This document shows, in pieces, positions 1 through 10,656 of a stretch of DNA of 34,276 nucleotides. Every line of letters begins with the position of its first letter. The stretch's first letter is position 1. Source of the stretch: JAEUIG01 sp046349775 (GTDB lineage Bacteria > Planctomycetota > Planctomycetia > Planctomycetales > Planctomycetaceae); the NCBI GenBank assembly GCA_046349775.1, contig JAXMBS010000059.1, positions 1-34,276 of the forward strand, read 5' to 3'. The notes under the pieces are model-generated. The model ran no database searches and had not been told where the DNA came from. It was given only the letters and a program-made list of their open reading frames with translations. The position numbers were made by a program, and so were the translations under genes.

Positions 1-4
1 TTCC

Positions 5-1162
5 ATGCAGCAGCGCACTCGAACAATAGCCGTGCTCGCCGTCACGCAGGCGGCCTGCCTCGCGGCCGGACTGTGGATTCAGCAGCAGTTCCTGTCGGCC
101 TTGAGTCAGTCGGAACGCGCCGCCGCCGTGGTTGGCTCCGGCGATGTCGAGAGTCTTGGTCCCGGAATTGAAAATCGGGCGGTCGCCCACGTTCTGGCGT
201 ACCTGTGGATCGTCGGCCTTCAGGGAGGCGCCGCCTGGCTTGTCATGTCCCGGATGCACGGCGAACAGGATCGTCTGCAGAATCAATCTCAGGAAGAATC
301 GATGCTGCGGGCCCGCGAGGTACTGCGGACGCGCGACGCCGTGATTTTCGGCTTGGCAAAACTGGCGGAATCCCGCGATCCGGAAACCGGGCACCACCTG
401 GAACGGATCGCCCTCTACTCGACACGGCTCGCCACGGCGATGCGGCGACATCCCAAGTTCAAGGACGTTGTCACGCGATCGTTCGTGAATTCGATCGGCA
501 TCAGCTCCGCACTGCACGACATCGGCAAGGTCGGAGTGGAAGACGCCGTGCTGCTGAAGCCCGGTCCACTGACGTCGGACGAATACGGGCGCATTCAGCA
601 GCACACCGTCCTGGGGGGCGAGTGCATCCGCCAGATCCAGCGCCGCGTTGGCGATCCGATGTTCCTGGAACTGTCGCGGGAGATCGCGCTGCACCATCAC
701 GAACGCTGGGATGGGGCCGGGTATCCGCAAGGACTGGCGGGGACGGAGATTCCGCTGGCCGCGAGAATCGTGGCGATCGCCGACGTATACGACGCCCTGT
801 CCGTGCGACGCGTTTACAAAGATCCGTACTCGCACGACGTGTGCGTTGAAAAAATCCGGCGGGACGCCGGCAAACACTTTGATCCAGACATCGTCGACGT
901 ATTCCTGTCGATCGAACACCAGTTCCGGGAGATTGCCGCCCGATTCACCGTGTTTGAGGCCGATTTCCTGCAACGGGAACGCAATTCCCCTGCGGGAGAC
1001 GCCCGGAACTATGCGGAAATGCGGATGAGCGGCGAAACCGGCGAAGCCATCGCCGGGCCCATCGGTCCCGAACTGTCGGCCGCAACTCGTTCCCGGGAAC
1101 TCGACGAAACCATCGAAAGCCTCGGCATCTCCGAGCCGCAGTCCTTTGAACTTGTCAGTTGA
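5..1162 (+). CDS. Membrane-anchored HD-GYP domain phosphodiesterase
   Basis: Likely hydrolyses cyclic di-GMP, the known activity of HD-GYP (RpfG-type) domains. Of the 385 residues, two hydrophobic segments (about 7-29 and 63-81) frame a roughly 30-residue loop, so the catalytic part should face the cytoplasm. The HD-GYP domain spans about 120-305: HDIGK at 171-175, a conserved His near 200, and HHERWDGAGYP at 231-241, followed by IADVYDAL. All signature metal and GYP residues are present. The ATG lies four bases inside the window, so a longer upstream start cannot be excluded. The C-terminal 75 residues are not recognised. The next gene encodes a related but degenerate protein, which suggests a duplicated signalling pair. 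The family call is firm; the substrate is inferred from the family. Confidence 0.88.
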   Translation: MQQRTRTIAVLAVTQAACLAAGLWIQQQFLSALSQSERAAAVVGSGDVESLGPGIENRAVAHVLAYLWIVGLQGGAAWLVMSRMHGEQDRLQNQSQEESMLRAREVLRTRDAVIFGLAKLAESRDPETGHHLERIALYSTRLATAMRRHPKFKDVVTRSFVNSIGISSALHDIGKVGVEDAVLLKPGPLTSDEYGRIQQHTVLGGECIRQIQRRVGDPMFLELSREIALHHHERWDGAGYPQGLAGTEIPLAARIVAIADVYDALSVRRVYKDPYSHDVCVEKIRRDAGKHFDPDIVDVFLSIEHQFREIAARFTVFEADFLQRERNSPAGDARNYAEMRMSGETGEAIAGPIGPELSAATRSRELDETIESLGISEPQSFELVS

Positions 1163-1224
1163 TGACGGCCTTCCCGGCTGAGTGCCGGGCGCCGGCGTTG
1201 TTGCCGCACATTCCGAGGAATCTC

Positions 1225-2211
1225 ATGCCCAAAACCGCCGTCGCCACCACCGGCAGCAAAGTCGATGGACGCAATGAACGCGTCCTCGAGATCATGCTGG
1301 TGGTCATCACGCTGGGACTCGCCTGTTTGCTGCATTCGACGTCCGGCGTCAAGCTGATGATTCTCAATCTGTTCTTCCTGCCGGTCGTGCTGGCGGGGTT
1401 TTATCTGGGCCGTTACAGGGCCGGTGTGCTGGCGCTGCTGTCCGTCGTGGCGGCCTCGATCGTCGTTGTTTCCGATCTGTCGGGATTTGTGGTGCGCTCC
1501 GGGCCGCTGACCATCGGGGTCGCGCTGACACTGTGGGGGGCCACTCTGGGGCTGACCTCACTGCTGGTCGGTACGCTTTGCGAAGAGCGCGACACCAAGG
1601 CCCTGGAAGCACATGAGGCCCACGTGGGGGTGGTGGAAGTCCTCGCCCGTTACTTGCAGAGCGCGAACCCCCAGCTGCAGAACCGGGCCATGCGCGTTGC
1701 GCAGCTCGCGGAAAACGTGGCCCGCCGCATGCGGCTGTCCACCAAGGAGATCGACGACCTGCGCGTCGCGGCGCTACTGATGGACATGGAGAACATCGAG
1801 ATTACCGCACGCGTCATTCGCAAGGCCGTCAACGAATTGGAGGACATCAAGTCGGTTGAGCAGCGGACGTTTAATGGAACCGAGCTCGTACAGTCGCTGG
1901 GATCGACGCTGAAGGGCGCATTTCCCTTGCTGCTCTCGCAGCAGTGTTCCCGGGACAAGGGGGGCGACAGCGGAGTGATCCCCTTCGGCGCGAAGATCAT
2001 TCACACAGTGCGGTCGTACGTGCAACTGACGGACACCACGTGGAACGGCGGTGGGCTGTCGCCGGATGACGCACTGGACGAACTGCGCTGCGATCTGGAG
2101 TCCGAGTATCATCCGGCGGTGCTGCATGCGCTCGACCAGGAGGTCTCGCAGAAAGCCGCTGACGACGGCCGACAGGATCATCCCGAGTCGCTCGTCGAAG
2201 CGGGCGCGTAG
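1225..2211 (+). CDS. Four-TM protein with degenerate HD-GYP-like domain
   Basis: A 328-residue protein with four hydrophobic segments (about 23-38, 45-62, 66-83, 97-117) followed by a helical cytoplasmic domain. That domain resembles the first part of HD-GYP: a helix around LQNRAMRVAQLAENVARR, then LLMDMENIEI (184-193) where active proteins have LLHDIGKIEI. The metal-binding His is Met and the catalytic Lys is Asn, and no GYP motif follows, so it is probably enzymatically dead and may act as a sensor or partner of the preceding intact HD-GYP protein. The ATG at 1225 is preferred because GAGGAA lies four bases upstream; an in-frame TTG/ATG at 1159/1162 overlaps the upstream stop codon and is the alternative. 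The degenerate-domain assignment is by motif alignment only. Confidence 0.75.
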   Translation: MPKTAVATTGSKVDGRNERVLEIMLVVITLGLACLLHSTSGVKLMILNLFFLPVVLAGFYLGRYRAGVLALLSVVAASIVVVSDLSGFVVRSGPLTIGVALTLWGATLGLTSLLVGTLCEERDTKALEAHEAHVGVVEVLARYLQSANPQLQNRAMRVAQLAENVARRMRLSTKEIDDLRVAALLMDMENIEITARVIRKAVNELEDIKSVEQRTFNGTELVQSLGSTLKGAFPLLLSQQCSRDKGGDSGVIPFGAKIIHTVRSYVQLTDTTWNGGGLSPDDALDELRCDLESEYHPAVLHALDQEVSQKAADDGRQDHPESLVEAGA

Positions 2212-2343
2212 TTGCAGGTGCGACGGGAAATCCGCCCGGTACCTGTGACGCGTGCGGATGGCACCGGACGTGCTGTGCGAACCTCGCTGCCGTCGGTCGG
2301 CTCTGGAGCCGGGATGGCTCGTCATTTTTGGCCCCGCGGACGC

Positions 2344-2373
2344 TTGCTCCGGGCGGATGCCGGCCGATAATCT
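2344..2373 (+). promoter_or_regulatory. Candidate sigma70-type promoter of the tRNA/23S/5S cluster
   Basis: TTGCTC at 2344-2349 and TAATCT at 2368-2373 are separated by 18 bases and end about 38 bases before tRNA-Ile. This is the best -35/-10 pair in the short gap between the HD-GYP-like gene and the first tRNA. A GC-rich stem (GCCGGC repeats at about 2385-2400) follows. Identified by eye; no experimental support. Confidence 0.45.
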
Positions 2374-2410
2374 TACCTGCCGCGCCGGCTGCCGGCCGGC
2401 GTAGACCTCA

Positions 2411-2484
<74 letters not shown>

Positions 2485-2489
2485 CTGCC

Positions 2490-2558
2490 GGAGGTCGGAG
2501 ATCAGAAATCGGCGGTCGGAGCAGTCATCTGACCTCTGAACGCTGACTTCCGACCTCC
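2490..2558. repeat. Inverted pair of heptamer-period arrays between the two tRNAs
   Basis: Bases 2490-2517 read as four 7-base units of form RGNNNTC (GGAGGTC, GGAGATC, AGAAATC, GGCGGTC). Bases 2531-2558 read as four units of the complementary form GANNNCY (GACCTCT, GAACGCT, GACTTCC, GACCTCC). The outer ends form a perfect 13-base inverted repeat (2487-2499 with 2549-2561), so the transcript could fold into a hairpin between the tRNAs. Confidence 0.8.
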
Positions 2559-2564
2559 GGCTCC

Positions 2565-2637
2565 GGGGACGTAGCTCAACTGGGAGAGCGCCGGCTTTGC
2601 AAGCCGGAGGTTGCCGGTTCGATCCCGGTCGTCTCCA
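2565..2637 (+). tRNA. tRNA-Ala(UGC)
   Basis: A 73-base cloverleaf. The acceptor GGGGACG (2565-2571) pairs with CGTCTCC (2630-2636), discriminator A at 2637. The anticodon stem CCGGC/GCCGG encloses loop TTTGCAA with anticodon TGC at 2598-2600. The T arm has GGTTCGATCCC. No CCA is encoded. It follows tRNA-Ile by about 80 bases, as in the spacer of standard rrn operons. Confidence 0.97.
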
Positions 2638-2851
2638 TGGCCGCTGGAAGCGATTCCGGCGGCCCTTGCCCGCGTCGAAAAAAAGTTCTGCGAAGTAGTC
2701 GCGGACGCTTGACGATGGGGTTAGGGGTTCTTATGATCCCCCGCTCCCCAGTGGATTGCCGGTTCGCCGTCCGCAAGGATGTCGAAACGCCGTCTCGGGG
2801 GAGGTCGCCGGCTGGCGACCGCAAGTCATGTCTCTGACGTGGTTTGCGATT

Positions 2852-2863
2852 TGATCTTTGGCA
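2852..2863 (+). promoter_or_regulatory. boxA-like antitermination element in the 23S leader
   Basis: TGATCTTTGGCA matches the boxA pattern (TGCTCTTTAACA type) usual in rRNA leaders, where the Nus factors bind the transcript and prevent premature termination. It sits about 250 bases before 23S. The rest of the 472-base spacer (2638-3109) holds no gene that I can see. It is probably structured RNA, for example a CCCC-GAAA-GGGG hairpin at 3008-3019. Confidence 0.55.
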
Positions 2864-3089
2864 ATTTGGTGATAGCAAAGCGTGGTAACCACGTTGCGTG
2901 CGTGTGCGCGCAACGTCGAGTAGCTCTTAGGAACTTGGCGAATTGCCAGTTGCTTGCGAGAGAGCTCTGTCGACAGAAGGACGCAAGTTCTGCTGTTGGC
3001 GGGGTAACCCCGAAAGGGGAATCGTTGAAAGTAGCCAATGTTGCTGTGGATCGAGCTGGTGCAACCTTCGCAAGAAGGAAGTGCTGGTC

Positions 3090-3109
3090 CGCGAGACAGG
3101 AACAAAAGT

Positions 3110-3117
<8 letters not shown>
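3090..3117 (+). other. 5' arm of the 23S processing stalk
   Basis: These 28 bases pair with 5926-5953 with only a few mismatches. The innermost eight pairs are GGTCAAGC with GCTTGACC, helix 1 of 23S. Such a long flanking helix is the known RNase III processing substrate that releases pre-23S RNA. Confidence 0.8.
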
Positions 3118-5934
<2,817 letters not shown>

Positions 5935-6054
5935 TTTTTGTTTCTGAATCGCGACCGCAGCGGGCATTTCGCCCCTAGCGAGCTATTCGGCCACGCTTTG
6001 CTCTCACCTTTGCATACAACTTGCGTGACGTCGGCCTGACCGTCGCCGTCACGA

Positions 6055-6167
6055 TTTCCGGTGACCACACTTGGCAGGTCACACGCGTTCCCATTCCGAA
6101 CACGACCGTTAAGCTGCCAAGGCCGATGATAGTGCCGAAAGGTGCGAAAGTAGGTCATCGCCGGATA
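6055..6167 (+). rRNA. rrf: 5S ribosomal RNA
   Basis: About 113 bases with the typical core CCCATTCCGAACACGACCGTTAAGC-like segment (near 6090-6115) and GTAGGTCATCGCCGG near the 3' end. The terminal stem pairs 6057-6064 with 6158-6165. It lies about 120 bases after 23S. The 23S-5S spacer holds the 3' arm of the processing stalk and a short CGTGACG/CGTCACG stem (about 6024-6053). Confidence 0.93.
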
Positions 6168-6178
6168 CCTTTTTAAGA

Positions 6179-6209
6179 AACCCCGAGTCGCAAGACTCGG
6201 GGTTTTTTT
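6179..6209 (+). terminator. Rho-independent terminator of the rRNA cluster
   Basis: Perfect 9-bp GC-rich stem CCCCGAGTC/GACTCGGGG with a GCAA tetraloop (6181-6202), followed by seven T residues and preceded by AA. It lies 12 bases after 5S, so it should end the tRNA-23S-5S transcript. Confidence 0.95.
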
Positions 6210-6315
6210 GCGCTCAGCGCACGGTGGCCGACCCGTGCAGGATTCTTGCCGCACGGGACAGTCCCCCCGGCGGGTACGTCGAGGACGGTCGTTTCCGCCA
6301 ACGACCAGCCGGTTG

Positions 6316-7668
6316 ATGGACGTATTCAATGGCATGATCCGCGTCGCGCGACGGACCCTGTCTGTGTTGGCACTCCTCACAGGCTGCACAGCCGTGCTTG
6401 TAGTGCTGCTCTTGATGTGGCGCGAACGTCGGGAGCAGAGGCGCGTTCTCTCAATCGCGCAGGACAGCTTCCCGGTGCGGAGCATTGATCCCGCCGACGA
6501 GGACTTCAGCGACCTGAAGCCGCTGGGTGATGCGATCGGCTCGGCGCGGCTGGTGCTGATGGGGGAGACGACACATAACGACGGGGCGATGATCGCCGCG
6601 AGAACCCGACTGCTGCGGTTCCTGCATCGCAAGCTGGGATTCGATGTCGTGGCCGTCGAAGACAGCTACGTTCTCATGCGGGACTTGACCGCCTGCCTGA
6701 ACTCTGACCAGCAGTATCAGCAGTTTCTGGCGGCGCATGCTGCAAACGCGACTGTCAGGAACCAACGGCCACTGCTCGAACTGATTCGCTCGACGCATGC
6801 CGCAGGGGATCGGCCAATTTCGCTGATGGGTTGCAGCGTGTACTACTTCCTCGATGCGGAACTGATCACCAAAGTACAGTCCTTCCTCGCGGACCTTCCG
6901 GCGTCGCCGCTGTCCAAACCGGAAATCGAACGATTTGAGTCGATCCTGTCGTCGATATTGGGGACCGACACCAGCAACGGATCGCTCAAATTCGGTCGAT
7001 TGACCCGTGCGGACGCCCGTGAGTTCGATCGGCTCTGTCTCTCATTGACGACCGCCATCGCGGAACACCGCGCCGCTCTGGTCCAGGCCAAGTCCCATGA
7101 CGAAGTCGCGTGGTTCGAAGGTCTCATTTGTTCTCTGCCCGGCTTCGTGACGTCAGCGACAATGCCCCAGCCGCACGACTTAAGCCGGGACCGGGAGCAG
7201 CTTGACATCCGGGACAAAGCAATGGCGGACCTTGTCATCCACGCCTCCCGCGAGCTGTTTCGGGATCGCAAGATCGTCGTGATGGCTGCAAACGCTCATC
7301 TGCTGCGCACCGGCGGCGGTTTCGAACCAATGCCGGGGGTCGTCAGCATGGGGGAGCATTTGCATCGGATCTTCGGCGATCAGATTTACACCCTCGTGTT
7401 CGATGCCTATGCCGGACGCTCTGGCGAAGGGCAGTGGGTCTCCGCCGTGCCGCCCGCGGCGCCCGGTACGATGGCGGACTTGTTCCATCGAAGTGGCGAC
7501 GAGTTTCGGTTTCTCGACTTTCGCGCACTTCCGGCCGATCACTGGCTGCGTCACAACCCAGTTGGCATCCGTGCGTCGGGTTACCGCCCCGACGGTGATC
7601 TAGCGGTCTGGCCGAGTGCGGCTGACGGGATATTTTACATTTCTGAACAGCAACCGAGTGGCGAATAA
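6316..7668 (+). CDS. Erythromycin esterase-family (EreA/ChaN-like) membrane-anchored protein
   Basis: A 450-residue protein resembling Pfam erythromycin esterase (PF05139). Visible motifs are LVLMGETTHNDG (80-90), matching the family GE-x-x-H motif, the following FDVVAVEDSY block, and a C-terminal MAANAHLLRTGG block, then MGEHLHRIFGDQIYTLVFDAY. An N-terminal hydrophobic stretch (14-35) probably anchors it in the membrane. LTGC at 21-24 could be a lipobox, but the continuing hydrophobic run favours a TM anchor. The ATG at 6316 was chosen over an upstream in-frame start at 6208, because that one lies inside the rRNA terminator. Many family members are not drug esterases, so macrolide hydrolysis should not be assumed. 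The gene stands alone, convergent with the next pair. Confidence 0.75.
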   Translation: MDVFNGMIRVARRTLSVLALLTGCTAVLVVLLLMWRERREQRRVLSIAQDSFPVRSIDPADEDFSDLKPLGDAIGSARLVLMGETTHNDGAMIAARTRLLRFLHRKLGFDVVAVEDSYVLMRDLTACLNSDQQYQQFLAAHAANATVRNQRPLLELIRSTHAAGDRPISLMGCSVYYFLDAELITKVQSFLADLPASPLSKPEIERFESILSSILGTDTSNGSLKFGRLTRADAREFDRLCLSLTTAIAEHRAALVQAKSHDEVAWFEGLICSLPGFVTSATMPQPHDLSRDREQLDIRDKAMADLVIHASRELFRDRKIVVMAANAHLLRTGGGFEPMPGVVSMGEHLHRIFGDQIYTLVFDAYAGRSGEGQWVSAVPPAAPGTMADLFHRSGDEFRFLDFRALPADHWLRHNPVGIRASGYRPDGDLAVWPSAADGIFYISEQQPSGE

Positions 7669-7760
7669 TGTGCGCCGGGAAAGTTGGTGTGAGTGATGGG
7701 CGTCGCGGTGCCAGAGGTCGTCGCTCACAACCACATGCAGAATGAGCACCATTCGATCGG

Positions 7761-8384
7761 TCAGGTCGTGCCGACGTTGTCGTCGGACAGTCCTGCCAGC
7801 GCCGCATGTAACTGCTCTCGCAACGGCTCCAGGTGCGTGCGAACGGCGTGCTGGTTCACCCAGTACACGAAACCGAGGGCGCCGACGATGACCGCTGCCA
7901 CGAACGTCGTCATGAGTCCGGCGAACCACGCGGGCGGCTCGGCTTGTGCGCCGATCTCGGCCACGAATGCCAGCATGGGAATCGCCAGTGGCAGCAGATA
8001 CCACCACGCGACGTTTCGCAAGAGCCAGATCTGATGTTCAACCTGGCCCAACGAGTACTGCATCGCCGATCGCAGCGAAGCTCCGGCGCCCGGCGCGGCC
8101 CTCTGCTGCCGCCGGCGATCGACGAACATGTAGCCCGCGACCCACATCAGCCCGGGGATTGCGAGGTACCACGTGCGGGGCAACGACATGCCGATACCCA
8201 GCGCGATCCAGACCGGGATCAACACGAGCGCGACGCCGATCTCGCGGACGTCGCGCCAGAAGATCATTCTGTTGAACGACTGGTCATGCCGCTGCAGGGC
8301 CTGGGCCAGCTGGTCGGCGTTCAGCGACGTTCCACCCTGCGACTGCCAGGCTTTCTGAAATTCGTCAAGATTCGTGCAGGTCAT
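7761..8384 (-). CDS. Four-TM protein paired with ECF sigma factor (possible anti-sigma role)
   Basis: A 207-residue protein with a short cytoplasmic N-terminus and four hydrophobic segments (about 49-68, 72-89, 124-144, 157-178). I recognise no catalytic motif. The ATG at 8384 is supported by GAGG five bases upstream and overlaps the last 20 bases of the sigma gene, implying translational coupling. Small membrane proteins encoded just after ECF sigma genes are often anti-sigma factors, but the zinc-binding HxxxCxxC motif of the classic family is absent here. The role is therefore inference from position. Confidence 0.7.
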   Translation of the reverse strand: MTCTNLDEFQKAWQSQGGTSLNADQLAQALQRHDQSFNRMIFWRDVREIGVALVLIPVWIALGIGMSLPRTWYLAIPGLMWVAGYMFVDRRRQQRAAPGAGASLRSAMQYSLGQVEHQIWLLRNVAWWYLLPLAIPMLAFVAEIGAQAEPPAWFAGLMTTFVAAVIVGALGFVYWVNQHAVRTHLEPLREQLHAALAGLSDDNVGTT

Positions 8385-8952
8385 CGCTACCTCGCATTCG
8401 CTCGGCCAATGCGGCCCTGGCCCGGTGCAGTTTCACGCCGATGTTGCTCTCCGAAACCCCGACGACTTCGGCCATCTGCTGGTAGCTCAGCCCCTCCAGC
8501 GACAGGAGCACGAGCGCCGCATCGGTGACCGGCAGTGTGTGGATGGCAGCGTACAAGCGTTCCACCATCTCGCGGTCGGCCGCCTGCAGGCTGCCGTCCG
8601 GAGCGGTTTCCGTCAGTGATTCCACGTCGATCCACGGCGCCCGTCCGTTGGAACGCCGCCGTTCGTTCCGCCTCCAGGTGAGCGCCGTGTTGAGCGCCAC
8701 GCGGTAACACCACGTGGGCACACTCGCTTCGCTGCGATACTGCGGCAGCGAACGCCAGACCTGCAGCAGGATCTCCTGAACCAGGTCATCGCGATCGTCG
8801 TTCGTCCGCGTGTAAGCGCGTGCCACCTTCAGGACGGCGCCACCGTGTTGCCGGACCCAGGCAGAAAACGCCGATTCCAGCGAATCGGCGCGCCCAGTGG
8901 GATGGTCCTCCCGCGCTGAAGTCTGAATCGACACAACCGCCCCGACGATCAA
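8365..8952 (-). CDS. ECF-family RNA polymerase sigma factor
   Basis: A 195-residue sigma70-family protein that directs RNA polymerase to a dedicated promoter set. Region 2 is visible at about 38-90 (AYTRTNDDRDDLVQEILLQVW, then PTWCYRVALNTAL) and region 4 at about 135-185 (LVLLSLEGLSYQQMAEVVGVSESNIGVKLHRARAAL), with no region 3 between them, as expected for ECF factors. The open frame begins with TTG at 8952; an in-frame GTG at 8934 is an equally plausible start, and neither has a strong ribosome site. It overlaps the downstream membrane-protein gene by 20 bases. Confidence 0.9.
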   Translation of the reverse strand: MIVGAVVSIQTSAREDHPTGRADSLESAFSAWVRQHGGAVLKVARAYTRTNDDRDDLVQEILLQVWRSLPQYRSEASVPTWCYRVALNTALTWRRNERRRSNGRAPWIDVESLTETAPDGSLQAADREMVERLYAAIHTLPVTDAALVLLSLEGLSYQQMAEVVGVSESNIGVKLHRARAALAERMRGSDDLHES

Positions 8953-9117
8953 TCGATGGGTGCTCTCTCCGAGGGTTCCGCGAGGAAAGATCCGGCCCCG
9001 CAGTATTGGTGGCCCGCGAAGGCCAGTCCTTACACAGATTCTGACGCAATCTGCGGTATTGTGTCGATTGGATCCGAAATCGCTCGGAGCCCATCAGAAC
9101 AGATGAGACCTGTCGGG

Positions 9118-9399
9118 CTACATTTTGGCGGCAGCATCACGCAATTTCTCAATCATGTATGGCTTGCCACCCCAGAAATCCGCATAGGCATTGATGGCAT
9201 TCGTAACGGGACCGTGATGATGCCCGTGGTACACGACGGGCCAATAGGCGATTCCGACTGGACTTGCCGGAAACACGCCTTTTGCGCAGAGCCAGCATGT
9301 GGGTCCGAATCCTGCGACATACAGGTAGGACGACGCCACGAGCGCCACCAGCACTCTGAAGGAGCGACGATCGCGCCACCGTTTGCGAGGTTTGGCCAT
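9118..9399 (-). CDS. Small hypothetical membrane protein
   Basis: A 93-residue protein starting MAKPRKRWRDRRSF, with one hydrophobic segment (about 15-38) containing GPTCWLC, then a soluble tail with HGHHHGP and YADFWGGKPYMIEKL. I do not recognise the family. The ATG at 9399 is preferred over the longer frame opening at 9483, which would run into the upstream gene. It lies 29 bases after that gene, on the same strand. Confidence 0.5.
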   Translation of the reverse strand: MAKPRKRWRDRRSFRVLVALVASSYLYVAGFGPTCWLCAKGVFPASPVGIAYWPVVYHGHHHGPVTNAINAYADFWGGKPYMIEKLRDAAAKM

Positions 9400-9428
9400 G
9401 CCCGCATGCTGCCACGCCCCGAAATGCG

Positions 9429-10070
9429 CTACGAATGGAGTTGCCGGGCTGTGTGCTTCAGCAAGAGCAGCATTTCGGCCCACTGGATCCGGCGGGCGGT
9501 CATCCCCAGGTCACCCTCCTCGTCGCAGGCGGCCGCCTCGCACATGTCCACGAAGCCGAACGGATCCCAACCGGCGTCGACCTTGAGTCGCGACCCCCAA
9601 CGTGACCGGATTTCAGACGGCGCGTCCTGCAGTATCGCCGCCGCTCGTTCGGCCAACGGTGCGAAGACCGGGTGCCGGCCGACGTGCTGGAACCAGTATT
9701 TCGAATTGCCGTAATCCGGCTCGCGACGATGCATGATGGCATGCCAGTAATCGCCATCGGGATGGCCTTCGATGGATTGGGCCAATTCGTGACTGGCGTC
9801 GAGGTGGTCGTCGATTTGTGCAAGACCGGCCTTGAGTGCCGTCACGTCTGCAGCAGAACGGCCAGGCCACACGCTCAAAGAGACCCCGTCGGTCTCCGCG
9901 TCAGCCTTTCTTTCGGGCTGCGATGGTTGGAGCTTCGGCAGAATAAACGGCTGGGCTGCTCGCGCGACGGGGCACTGTGAGGCGATGATTCGCAGCGGGC
10001 TTGCGAAGGCAAATCTCGCATGAGCACCTCGCAGCGTTGCGTCTCCGCGTTCCGACAGGTCCGGCTTCAT
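9429..10070 (-). CDS. Conserved hypothetical protein (YWHAIMHRRE family)
   Basis: Up to 213 residues. The core from about residue 70 on contains a helical block, then DYWHAIMHRREPDYGNSKYW and FQHVGRHPVF, which I associate with an uncharacterised soluble family seen in planctomycetes; function unknown. The only ATG is at 10070, but the first 50 or so residues are low in character and the real start may be an internal GTG or TTG near residues 65-75. Its neighbour downstream is a small membrane protein. Confidence 0.6.
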   Translation of the reverse strand: MKPDLSERGDATLRGAHARFAFASPLRIIASQCPVARAAQPFILPKLQPSQPERKADAETDGVSLSVWPGRSAADVTALKAGLAQIDDHLDASHELAQSIEGHPDGDYWHAIMHRREPDYGNSKYWFQHVGRHPVFAPLAERAAAILQDAPSEIRSRWGSRLKVDAGWDPFGFVDMCEAAACDEEGDLGMTARRIQWAEMLLLLKHTARQLHS

Positions 10071-10656
10071 GGGAAAAGCGGCCGGCCCGATCGATCATGA
10101 CGCCAACACCAACTCCGGCGTAGAAGCTGCGAACAGGCTGCGACCAACAGTTCAAATCCGACTTACGTCGCCAGTTCTGAGATCCATTCGTAGCCGTGCG
10201 GGGTAGGAGCGGGACGGACCGACCATCCGAGTTGTCGACAGCGTTCAGCAGAACGTCGGACTTGAACCGACTTGCGATGAACGCGGTCGCCCAATAGTCA
10301 AAGGGACGTTTCTCGTTGCGAGTAGGCACGCGCAAATCTGAATAATCGCCGCATGTGATGCTGCTCCGCCGGCTGAGCGATCCGCCGGAAGTAACGACGA
10401 GAACTCGGGAGTTCGTTCGACATTGGCGGCCTCGCTGGTGGGGCGATTCGTGCAAATTGTGTCGTCGCCGTCAGGGCTCGCTCGCGATGAGCGATCATGT
10501 CTACCGGACACAAGGGAATCGTGAGTGCCGGCAGACACGGGAGCTTCGAGGCAGCGCGTTCTCCGAATGAAATTCGGGAACGAGGGGTCGATGGCTGAGC
10601 GGCTGTCGGCAGACTTCGCCCTGACCTCGGCCCCGTCTCCCGGGGACGAGGGGAGA
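10071..10656. other. 586-base stretch with no convincing gene
   Basis: Open frames exist on both strands (for example minus 9901-10455), but none has recognisable motifs, a ribosome site or a sensible overlap pattern, and each conflicts with a better gene. I see no tRNA, no repeat array and no clear terminator. It may be decayed coding sequence. Confidence 0.4.

Noticed and set aside
6208..6315. Longer N-terminus for the erythromycin-esterase-family protein
   Set aside because: The upstream in-frame start lies in the T run of the rRNA terminator and the added residues are Arg-rich without character.
6316..7668. Calling the gene a macrolide resistance esterase
   Set aside because: Only the broad family is supported; the protein is membrane-anchored and many members have other roles.
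9901..10455. 184-codon minus-strand reading frame
   Set aside because: It overlaps the better-supported hypothetical gene at 9429-10070, has low-complexity Arg/Ser-rich sequence and no recognisable domain.
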